Assembly (NCBI GenBank): GCA_028698535.1 | Contig: JAQVDA010000041.1 | Coordinates: 1 to 6,568, forward strand | Length of the DNA stretch: 6,568 bases | Direction: 5' to 3' | Origin: Bacilli bacterium | GTDB taxonomy: Bacteria; Bacillota_I; Bacilli_A; RF39; UBA660 | In this document: one piece after another, positions 1 to 6,186 of the stretch | Layout: each line of letters starts with the position of its first letter | How positions within the stretch are numbered: position 1 is the first letter of the stretch | Position numbers and translations under genes: made by a program | The notes under the pieces: model-generated | Seen by the model: only the letters and a program-made list of their open reading frames with translations | Told to the model about the DNA's origin: nothing | Database searches by the model: none

Positions 1-1231
1 TTAAGGCTATGGCAGTCGACCCTGTTAATTTTTTTAAATTATCTTTTCGTAATTTTGGTTTAATTAATATATATATATAATATGTTAAAGAATAAATTCC
101 TGCATAAACAAAACCCGTAAACTTTATATTAATAAGAATGGCTAAAATCATAATATAAAGTAAATATCTTTTTAAAGTTAGTTGTTTTCTTGTTTGATCA
201 CATAATTGCGTTAATGATAGTATTAGTAAAGATAAAAATATATACATTAATCCATCATTATAATAAGTTTGGATTTGGGTGAAATAAACAGGGTTTAATA
301 CTATTAACAAAGACAAAATAAAAGCATAAATGATATTCATTTTTAAACTAAAATAACTTAAGAAGATTAAAAGACCACTAATTCCCGCTAATAACATAAG
401 GCTTTTGCCACTTTCAATATTATTAGTTACTTTATAAATATTAGCGGAATATAACCAATATGCTTTGGCATAATGATTATTCCAAAGCCCATAGGCATGA
501 CTTAATTTTAACGGGTTTCTAGCCGCTTTATTAAAATCTTCAATATCCTCATAAATAGGATTCCAGCCATCTTTTAATTGCCCAATTGCCACTTTATGAT
601 AGGCATTTCCGTCCCACGTTAAATCATAAGTTTTACCACTTATAAAAATACTTAAAAAAATTATTAAGGCCGTAATCCCAATAATTATAATCATATATTT
701 TAATGATGTTTTGTCCTTTCTCATTATATAAATGGCTAATCCTAGGGTTATAAGAATGGTCATTATAAAATTATAACTAGTTATATTTATTTTAAAAATA
801 AATAAAATGGTTGTTATTAATAAATTAAAAAAGATAAATAAAATGATAATAAAACCGATAGCAAATAAATAATCTGGTTTTTTCAAACGCTTTAAATTAG
901 CTATAATTATATTTATAACACTAAGAACTGATTTAGTAATTAAATTAATGTTTTCTTTTATTACCTTAAATAAAAATGGTAATAAACAACTTAATAACAT
1001 AGCTAAACTTATATATTTTAATATAAATATGTTACTAAATGAATTGGTTTGTAATATTAAATATTTTTTATTAAAAATAAAAGTTAAAACGCTAATCATA
1101 ATAAAATTTATCAAAATAACATAAATAGCATAATATAATAAGAAAAAATTAATGCCTACCTTTCTTTTAGTAATTATACTAAATATATATACAGCTATAA
1201 TGGCTGGAAAAAACAAACATAGAAAACCCAA
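1..1231 (-). CDS. Partial polytopic membrane protein, probable GT-C-type glycosyltransferase (C-terminus beyond the left edge)
   Basis: The frame is open from 1231 to the window edge: 410 codons with no stop, so the protein is incomplete at its C-terminus. About ten membrane segments are visible (roughly residues 2-18, 28-50, 67-89, 121-147, 152-170, 176-198, 277-293, 296-315, 328-342, 355-385). A large hydrophilic loop (199-277) separates the sixth and seventh. It carries DLTWDGNAYH (203-212), GWNP (222-225), NHYAKAYW (252-259) and IESGKS (272-277); later come YYNDG (323-327) and KFTG (370-373). An acidic first large external loop followed by many helices is the layout of GT-C enzymes, which transfer sugars from polyprenyl-phosphate donors outside the membrane; D203 or D207 could be the catalytic acid. 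This is inferred from motif style, and donor and acceptor are unknown. The first ~110 residues (three helices) look like a separate module fused in front. I chose TTG at 1231 because GGGAGGT precedes it; ATG at 1255 is the alternative and adds eight residues. A polymerase or flippase role cannot be excluded. Confidence 0.62.
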   Translation of the reverse strand, partial: MGFLCLFFPAIIAVYIFSIITKRKVGINFFLLYYAIYVILINFIMISVLTFIFNKKYLILQTNSFSNIFILKYISLAMLLSCLLPFLFKVIKENINLITKSVLSVINIIIANLKRLKKPDYLFAIGFIIILFIFFNLLITTILFIFKINITSYNFIMTILITLGLAIYIMRKDKTSLKYMIIIIGITALIIFLSIFISGKTYDLTWDGNAYHKVAIGQLKDGWNPIYEDIEDFNKAARNPLKLSHAYGLWNNHYAKAYWLYSANIYKVTNNIESGKSLMLLAGISGLLIFLSYFSLKMNIIYAFILSLLIVLNPVYFTQIQTYYNDGLMYIFLSLLILSLTQLCDQTRKQLTLKRYLLYIMILAILINIKFTGFVYAGIYSLTYYIYILIKPKLRKDNLKKLTGSTAIAL

Positions 1232-1240
1232 AATAGTAAC

Positions 1241-1247
1241 ACCTCCC
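1241..1247 (-). promoter_or_regulatory. Ribosome binding site that favours a TTG start
   Basis: On the minus strand the bases read GGGAGGT, a near-perfect match to the 16S anti-Shine-Dalgarno sequence. They lie downstream of the ATG at 1255, so they cannot serve that codon. They are 9 bases before an in-frame TTG (1231-1229) that opens a hydrophobic segment. Upstream of the ATG there is only a weak AGGT. Confidence 0.65.
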
Positions 1248-1262
1248 GACTTCATTATTAAT

Positions 1263-1291
1263 TATTTACCTACGTCACTTTGGCCTGCCAA
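1263..1291 (-). promoter_or_regulatory. Possible promoter for the membrane glycosyltransferase gene, with an overlapping dyad
   Basis: On the minus strand a -35-like TTGGCA (1291-1286, five of six consensus bases) is followed after 17 bases by TAAATA (1268-1263, three of six). AATAAT (1266-1261) fits the -10 consensus better but needs a 19-base spacer. A start site about seven bases downstream would fall at or just past the ATG at 1255, which would leave the TTG at 1231 as the usable start codon. The dyad TTTGGC-AG-GCCAAA (1279-1292) covers the -35 element. The site is weak, and read-through from rel is an alternative source of transcription. Confidence 0.35.
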
Positions 1292-1332
1292 AATCGTTAT
1301 TAGGTGTCAATTGTTTCGTCTATGTTTGTCTT

Positions 1333-3465
1333 TTATTTTATTTTTCGCTCTACATTTTCAATATAAGGAAGTTGATATAAGTCATTAATGAATTTAGTTA
1401 AATCTTTAGTATTAGATACTAATACAACTAACTCAAAAATAGTTAAATCATCTTTTCGTCTAGTATTAACACTATCAATACTAATATTACTAGCCCCTGC
1501 TTTAGCTACTAAATCAACTAATAACTTCTCCCGATCATAACTATGAATAGTTAAACGGGCGGGTAATTTTTTATCTATTTCTTTATTCCAATGGACTTTA
1601 ATTAAGCGCTCCTTTTTATTAGTTAGATTTTGACATTTCTTTAAATGCACCGTTATCCCACTACTTTTGGTGATATAACCGAAGATATCATCACCTATTA
1701 TGGGCATACAACAACTCGCTAAATTAGTTTTGATACTATCTATTTCTTGTACTATTATTAAGTCTTTCATCTTTTGTAGTTTAGTAACATTAGAGGTATC
1801 TTTATAACTAATTGGTTCTTCTTTTTTAGTTAATATATTAATAATATGATTAGGGGGATAATGATTAGAACCAATACTAGAGTATAAATGATCAAGATCT
1901 TTTAGCTTTAACTTCGTTAATATTTCTTTTATATTGGCCTCGGTTAATAATTCTTTAGATGTTATTTTTCTTTTTTTTAATTCTTTATCCAGGATTGTTT
2001 TACCTTTGTCAATATAGTTAATTTTATCAAGCTTGGAAAAAAAGGCTCTGATTTTACTACGGGCTTGCCCCGTTTTAGCTAATTTAAGCCATTCTTTACT
2101 TGGACCAGGACTATTTTTATTAACGTTTATTTTAACAATGTCCCCGCTTTTTAATGGATAATCAAGGGGTTCTATTCTGTTGTTAACCGTCACTCCAATC
2201 ATTTTATCCCCTATATTACTATGCACTTTATACGCAAAATCTATGGGTGTACTATCAAATGGTAGTTCAAAAACATCTCCTTTGGGAGTAAATACATAGA
2301 TATTAGTATTACTAGTATCTTCTTTTATTTTATTAACTAATTCATCATAGGATATCTCCTCTTCCGGACTATCAATAATGGAGCGAAATAAATCTAACTT
2401 GTTACTAACTGTATCCTTAATATTAGATTTTTTCTTCTCTTTATAAGACCAATGAGCGGCAAGGCCATATTCGGCTACTAAATCCATGGCATAGGTTCTA
2501 ATTTGAATCTCGTATAATAGCCCATTTAAACCAAAAACCGTGGTGTGTAATGATTGATAACCATTAGCTTTAGGCATCGCTATAAAATCTTTAAAGCGCT
2601 TGGGAATTGGTTTATATTGACTATGAATTAAACCTAAAATTAAATAACAGTCGGTTTCTTTTTCGGTTAAAATACGGAGGGCATAAATATCATAAATATC
2701 ACTAAATTCGCGCCCCTTATCTAATTTTTTATAGATACTATAAACACTTTTAACGCGACCTTTTATTTGAAACTTAATTTTTGATGGGGTTAATAATGTC
2801 TTCATCGCCATAATCATTTCTTGAATGGCTCTTTCGCGTTCTGATTCGGTGTTTTTTAGTTTCTCTAAAATATCATTATAAACATCTGGTTTTAATACTT
2901 TTAAACATAGCTTTTCTAATTCATTTTTAAAAGAATGAATACCTAAGCGATGGGCTATAGGGGCAAAAATTTCTAAGGTTTCTTGCCCATAAGTTTTGCG
3001 TTCTTTTTGATTTAAGGCATCTATATGACGCATATGGTATAATCTTTCCGCTAATTTAATAATAATAACGCGGACATCTTTACTAATACCAATTAAAACT
3101 CGTTTATAATAATCAACATTAAAGGGACTATCAGTCGTTAGATTAATTTGATCAATCTTACTTAACTCTTTAACTAAATATACTATATCGGCGGTAAATT
3201 CTTTTTCAATCAGAGCTTCGCTAATTTTGTTTTGGCAAAACAAATTATATAAAATAGTGGTTATTAATGTGTTTCTATCAGCTTTGATATCACTTAAAAT
3301 AAAAGCAATATCAATAGTTTTTTGTTTTAACACCTCATCAATTTGTTCTTTATTTAAAATCATTAAGGCTTTATTGATTAATTTAATATTATCAAAGATA
3401 AGATATTTTCTTAATTTATTAATTAACTCATTATCTAACCATGATGATTTATTACGACGTAACAC
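1333..3465 (-). CDS. rel: Long RelA/SpoT homologue: (p)ppGpp synthetase with a degenerate HD hydrolase domain
   Basis: This 710-residue protein has the full length and domain order of a long RSH enzyme, which transfers pyrophosphate from ATP to GDP or GTP on starved ribosomes. The N-terminal HD hydrolase fold (about 20-180) can be aligned, but the HDxxED motif is replaced by YNLFCQ (73-78) and the usual LADRLHN by LAERLYH (138-144). The synthetase (about 235-340) looks intact: D259 in DIYDIYALR, RFKD (290-293), the G-loop Tyr303 in YQSLHTT, and E319 in EIQIRT. A TGS domain follows (387-447, with IDFAYKVHS), then a helical linker, the zinc-finger region with C585, C586, H607 and C611, and a C-terminal ACT domain (about 637-710). 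It starts with GTG at 3465; AGGAGG lies nine bases upstream, and only 17 bases separate it from secDF, so it is probably co-transcribed. RFKD is the Rel-type signature, not the ExDD of gamma-proteobacterial RelA. Synthesis without hydrolysis is inferred from the missing residues. Confidence 0.96.
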   Translation of the reverse strand: MLRRNKSSWLDNELINKLRKYLIFDNIKLINKALMILNKEQIDEVLKQKTIDIAFILSDIKADRNTLITTILYNLFCQNKISEALIEKEFTADIVYLVKELSKIDQINLTTDSPFNVDYYKRVLIGISKDVRVIIIKLAERLYHMRHIDALNQKERKTYGQETLEIFAPIAHRLGIHSFKNELEKLCLKVLKPDVYNDILEKLKNTESERERAIQEMIMAMKTLLTPSKIKFQIKGRVKSVYSIYKKLDKGREFSDIYDIYALRILTEKETDCYLILGLIHSQYKPIPKRFKDFIAMPKANGYQSLHTTVFGLNGLLYEIQIRTYAMDLVAEYGLAAHWSYKEKKKSNIKDTVSNKLDLFRSIIDSPEEEISYDELVNKIKEDTSNTNIYVFTPKGDVFELPFDSTPIDFAYKVHSNIGDKMIGVTVNNRIEPLDYPLKSGDIVKINVNKNSPGPSKEWLKLAKTGQARSKIRAFFSKLDKINYIDKGKTILDKELKKRKITSKELLTEANIKEILTKLKLKDLDHLYSSIGSNHYPPNHIINILTKKEEPISYKDTSNVTKLQKMKDLIIVQEIDSIKTNLASCCMPIIGDDIFGYITKSSGITVHLKKCQNLTNKKERLIKVHWNKEIDKKLPARLTIHSYDREKLLVDLVAKAGASNISIDSVNTRRKDDLTIFELVVLVSNTKDLTKFINDLYQLPYIENVERKIK

Positions 3466-3474
3466 TAACTATTG

Positions 3475-3480
3475 CCTCCT
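3475..3480 (-). promoter_or_regulatory. Ribosome binding site of rel (decides a GTG start)
   Basis: The minus strand reads AGGAGG, a full Shine-Dalgarno match, nine bases before GTG at 3465-3463. The next in-frame Met is residue 35 and has no comparable site, so the GTG start is well supported. The site lies in the short gap just after the secDF stop codon. Confidence 0.85.
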
Positions 3481-3482
3481 TT

Positions 3483-5768
3483 TTATTTATTAATTCCCTT
3501 TACTTCTACCTCATCAAGTTCATCTTTTAGATTAGTAAACCACTTTTTAGGTCCCAAATAACCTTTGGTTAGTTTTCTCATCTCTAATATTAACCATATT
3601 TGGCTTGCGATAAACATAGAAGAATAAGTACCAACGATTAAGCCAATTAACAAGGCTAAGTTAAAATTGAAAATAACGTAAGTGCCAAAAAGAAGTAACG
3701 AGATAACCGGTAACAGAGTGGTTACGGTAGTATAAATAGATCTAATTAAGGTTTGTCGTAAACTAATATTAACGACGGTTACTAAATCTTCTTTTTTAGT
3801 TAGCTTATTATTAAATTTTAACTTAATATTCTCTTTGATACGGTCAAAGATAACAACCGTATCATTAATGGAATAACCAATAATAGTTAAAATAGCGGCA
3901 ATAAACATCGTTGATATTTCTAAGCGGGCGATACTAAAAATACTAACGACAATTAAAACATCATGAATCAAGGCGATAATAGCCGCTATAGCGTAAGTAA
4001 AAGTATAACGAACGGTTAAGTATATAATCACCATTAAATAGGCATAAATAATAGATTTTTTAGCGTTACTAACTAACTCTTCTTTGGCCTTGGCTGATAC
4101 GACACTAGTTTCCACCGAAACGCCATATTTATCTTTAAAATATGTCTCTAATTGGGCAGTATCTTTATCATTTAAAATATTAGGGGTGGTAATCATAATC
4201 CCTTCACTATACTTATTAATAGCTTTTACCGGATAATCTAATTGTTGAAAGTCAGCGGTAATCTGTGGCACCTTTAAAGTGTTGTTAGTAAGTATCTTCA
4301 CATTAGAACCACTCTGATAATCAATCCCTAGGTTTAAACCAACACCGATAGTTGATATCCAACCAATTATGATAATAATTAATGGTATCATAAGAAATAA
4401 GCGGTAATAACGTACAAAATTTAATCTGGAAAAGGGCTCTTTTGGTGCTTCTCCTTTAGTAACATTACTAATGGCTGTTTTCTTTAACCCAATAAATAAG
4501 TTTGGTAAATCATCAAAATATTTTGTATTAATAATTAATTTTAAACCAAAACGTAATAGAAAAACGATTATGGCCATGGTGACTGTAATATTAATAATTA
4601 ACATCGTCGCAAAACCTTTAACGCTAAATTCACCAAATATATAAAGGATGATAGCCACAATCAAAGTAGTAACATTCGCATCTAAAATTGCACTAAAGCT
4701 AAGCTCATTACCCATATTAAAAGCACCTTCTAAACTACGTCCCGCCTTTAATTCTTCTTTAATTCGTTCGAAAGTAATAACACCCGCATCAACGGCCATA
4801 CCAATACCTAACGCTAAAGCGGCTATACCTGGTAAAGTAAGAACCCCACCAATAATATTAAAAATTAGAAAAACTAACGCGGTATAAATTAAAATACCAA
4901 TTCCAGCCATAACCCCGGCAACACGATAAATAATTATCATAAATAAGATAACTAATAAAACCCCGATTACCGCCGCTACCCCAGTTTTATTTAGAGTTTC
5001 TTCGCCAAATTCAGGGCTCACCGTCATCGCTGATATCTCCTTTAATTTAGTTGGTAAAGAGCCATCATTAATGGCTTGAGCTAATTTACCAGCACTAGCT
5101 AAGGTAAAATTACCCTGAATAATAACATCACCGGCAAAGGCTTCCTGTACACTTGCCGCCGATAAACATTTACTCCCTTTTAAATCATCTAACTCACCAC
5201 AGTTATATTGTTCTTTTTGAAAGGAGTCAATTCCCTCCTCAAAATCAAGCCAAATAACAATCCGGTTATCTGGATAATCCTTAATTCGATTAGTTACTTC
5301 ATAGAATTTATCATTATCACGAATAGCAAGCGCTACGGCTGGACGTCCCGTTTTATCTTGTGCCCGACTAGCTCCACCTGCTTTTAAGATTTGACTTGTC
5401 ATTAATAGATTATCGTTAGTATCTCGAAATGTTAGGGTAAAAGGACGCCCTAACTCACCCGCTTCTTCGCGCGTGGTCCCCGCTAATTGAACCCGAATAA
5501 AGTTATAATCTCCTTCGATGGTTAAATTAGGTTCGGCGACCCCTAGAGTATCAATTCTTTTCATTAAAACCCGATAAGTATTGTTAACCATATTTTTTGT
5601 CAATGGTTCACCATCAACTGAACTAACTTCATATAAAATTTCAAAACCACCTTTTAAATCAAGCCCAAAGGTTAAACGATTAAAAACAGGTTTAAATGAT
5701 AATAGTACGGTTGTTAAAACTATCGCGATTATTAATAGTATTTTAAGTAAGTTTCTTTTTTGTTTCAT
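3483..5768 (-). CDS. secDF: Fused protein translocase subunit SecDF
   Basis: SecDF sits beside SecYEG and uses the proton gradient to pull secreted proteins out across the membrane. SecD and SecF are joined in one chain of 761 residues, as in Bacillus. Numbering from the chosen start, the SecD half has TM1 (about 5-24), GLDLKGG (35-41) opening the large external P1 region (to about 262), then five helices (264-282, 284-306, 310-329, 362-379, 383-410). GMAVDAGVITFERIKEE places the key membrane Asp at 327. The SecF half has a first helix (457-477), LGIDYQSG (480-487), an external P4 domain and five more helices, including IGYSINDTVVIFDRIKEN with Asp636. The ATG at 5768 follows AGGATGG with a five-base gap; an ATG at 5777 would add three residues, but its Shine-Dalgarno would touch it. 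The site overlaps the comN stop, which suggests coupled translation. The only two cysteines, 190 and 201, are both external. Asn usually follows Asp-Ala in the TM4 motif; here it is Gly. Confidence 0.97.
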   Translation of the reverse strand: MKQKRNLLKILLIIAIVLTTVLLSFKPVFNRLTFGLDLKGGFEILYEVSSVDGEPLTKNMVNNTYRVLMKRIDTLGVAEPNLTIEGDYNFIRVQLAGTTREEAGELGRPFTLTFRDTNDNLLMTSQILKAGGASRAQDKTGRPAVALAIRDNDKFYEVTNRIKDYPDNRIVIWLDFEEGIDSFQKEQYNCGELDDLKGSKCLSAASVQEAFAGDVIIQGNFTLASAGKLAQAINDGSLPTKLKEISAMTVSPEFGEETLNKTGVAAVIGVLLVILFMIIIYRVAGVMAGIGILIYTALVFLIFNIIGGVLTLPGIAALALGIGMAVDAGVITFERIKEELKAGRSLEGAFNMGNELSFSAILDANVTTLIVAIILYIFGEFSVKGFATMLIINITVTMAIIVFLLRFGLKLIINTKYFDDLPNLFIGLKKTAISNVTKGEAPKEPFSRLNFVRYYRLFLMIPLIIIIIGWISTIGVGLNLGIDYQSGSNVKILTNNTLKVPQITADFQQLDYPVKAINKYSEGIMITTPNILNDKDTAQLETYFKDKYGVSVETSVVSAKAKEELVSNAKKSIIYAYLMVIIYLTVRYTFTYAIAAIIALIHDVLIVVSIFSIARLEISTMFIAAILTIIGYSINDTVVIFDRIKENIKLKFNNKLTKKEDLVTVVNISLRQTLIRSIYTTVTTLLPVISLLLFGTYVIFNFNLALLIGLIVGTYSSMFIASQIWLILEMRKLTKGYLGPKKWFTNLKDELDEVEVKGINK

Positions 5769-5773
5769 TATAT

Positions 5774-5783
5774 CCATCCTTTA
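5774..5783 (-). promoter_or_regulatory. Ribosome binding site of secDF overlapping the comN stop codon
   Basis: The minus strand reads TAAAGGATGG: the TAA stop of the upstream gene runs straight into AGGATGG. Five bases then lead to ATG at 5768. The earlier in-frame ATG (5777-5775) lies inside this site with no room for a ribosome site of its own, so 5768 is the better start. The overlap suggests translational coupling with the upstream gene. Confidence 0.7.
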
Positions 5784-6068
5784 TAAAAGACCTTCTAAAT
5801 CGTTAAAATAAGCCTTCCGGTCTTGTTTTTTTAAGCGTTCCTTAACATATTTATCAATGGCTTCATTTTGACAACTTAAAACATCATCCACCATTTCCGC
5901 TAAAGATAAATTCCGGTCTTGAACCCATTTATTATCCTTTAAATAATTCCAAATATCTTCGTTTTTAATATAATGGTAATTATCTCTTAATAATTCTTTT
6001 CTTTTTGAATTTAACGCGGGTTGTAACCGCGTATATAACTCGGTAATTGAATTAAATTTAATATCCAT
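5781..6068 (-). CDS. comN: ComN-like post-transcriptional regulator
   Basis: This 95-residue soluble, charged protein resembles the Bacillus ComN (YrzD) family. Similar features are the N-terminal LYTRLQPALNSKRKELL (residues 11-27), the central IWNYLKDNKWV (39-49), and LAEMVDDVLSC (56-66), followed by a basic, helix-prone tail (KYVKERLKKQDRK, 73-85). In B. subtilis ComN affects the level and location of comE late competence mRNA; whether it has such a target here cannot be seen. The family call rests on recalled sequence similarity and on its place directly before secDF, where comN also sits in Bacillus. ATG at 6068 is preceded by AGGTG five bases upstream. It is the first gene after the 6105-6133 promoter, with a leader of about 30 bases, and its stop merges with the secDF ribosome site. 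Confidence 0.83.
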   Translation of the reverse strand: MDIKFNSITELYTRLQPALNSKRKELLRDNYHYIKNEDIWNYLKDNKWVQDRNLSLAEMVDDVLSCQNEAIDKYVKERLKKQDRKAYFNDLEGLL

Positions 6069-6104
6069 AACATCACCTATAATACCCCTTCATCTTCATA
6101 TAAC

Positions 6105-6133
6105 ATTATAACGAAAATAATAATAAATAGCAA
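6105..6133 (-). promoter_or_regulatory. Sigma-A-like promoter of the comN-secDF-rel operon
   Basis: On the minus strand TTGCTA (6133-6128, four of six bases) and a perfect TATAAT (6110-6105) are separated by exactly 17 bases. They lie just downstream of the terminator of the preceding gene. Transcription would begin near 6098, giving an AT-rich leader of about 30 bases before the comN ATG. A poly-T tract (minus strand, about 6139-6132) abuts and overlaps the first bases of the -35 element. Confidence 0.8.
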
Positions 6134-6151
6134 AAAAAATAATTTATTTTA

Positions 6152-6186
6152 TTAGATAAAAAAATAGTGTTTAAAACACTATTTTT
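6152..6186 (-). terminator. Intrinsic terminator of the HAD hydrolase gene
   Basis: The arms AAAAATAGTGTTT (6160-6172 and its complement at 6174-6186) form a perfect 13-base inverted repeat around one central base; the innermost pairs must open to make the loop. On the minus strand the hairpin is followed by a run of T, matching a rho-independent terminator for the upstream gene. The TAA stop (6187-6185) overlaps the first arm. The outer A/T pairs also place T residues after the hairpin on the plus strand, so it could work both ways, but no plus-strand gene is visible. Confidence 0.85.

Noticed and set aside
65..83. Alternating AT tract resembling a microsatellite
   Set aside because: It lies within the open frame of the membrane protein and encodes Tyr/Ile of a helix, as expected from AT-rich codon use.
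1256..1332. A rel terminator in the gap after rel
   Set aside because: The only clear dyad (1279-1292) lacks a following T-run on the minus strand, so I could not support a terminator call.
1152..1388. Plus-strand reading frame of 78 codons
   Set aside because: It lies antisense to the start of the membrane glycosyltransferase gene and the end of rel, has no convincing ribosome site, and shows no recognisable domain.
1333..3465. Frameshift or pseudogene reading of the odd rel N-terminus
   Set aside because: The degenerate HD region aligns to the family without gaps and in frame, and the rest is intact, so substitution and not a frame error explains the missing motifs.
3227..3493. Plus-strand reading frame of 88 codons antisense to the rel 5' end
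   Set aside because: It is a shadow of the Rel coding frame in AT-rich DNA; its hydrophobic residues mirror Rel codons and nothing suggests translation.
4648..4887. Plus-strand reading frame of 79 codons antisense to secDF
   Set aside because: It lies fully inside the SecDF membrane segments on the other strand, with no start signals or family resemblance.
5581..5811. Plus-strand reading frame of 76 codons across the secDF 5' end
   Set aside because: It is antisense to the well-supported SecD N-terminus and the comN end; no ribosome site or domain is visible.
6014..6032. Inverted repeat ACGCGG...CCGCGT inside comN
   Set aside because: This 6-base stem with a 7-base loop encodes conserved ComN residues (TRLQPAL), has no T-run, and is most simply explained by coding constraint.
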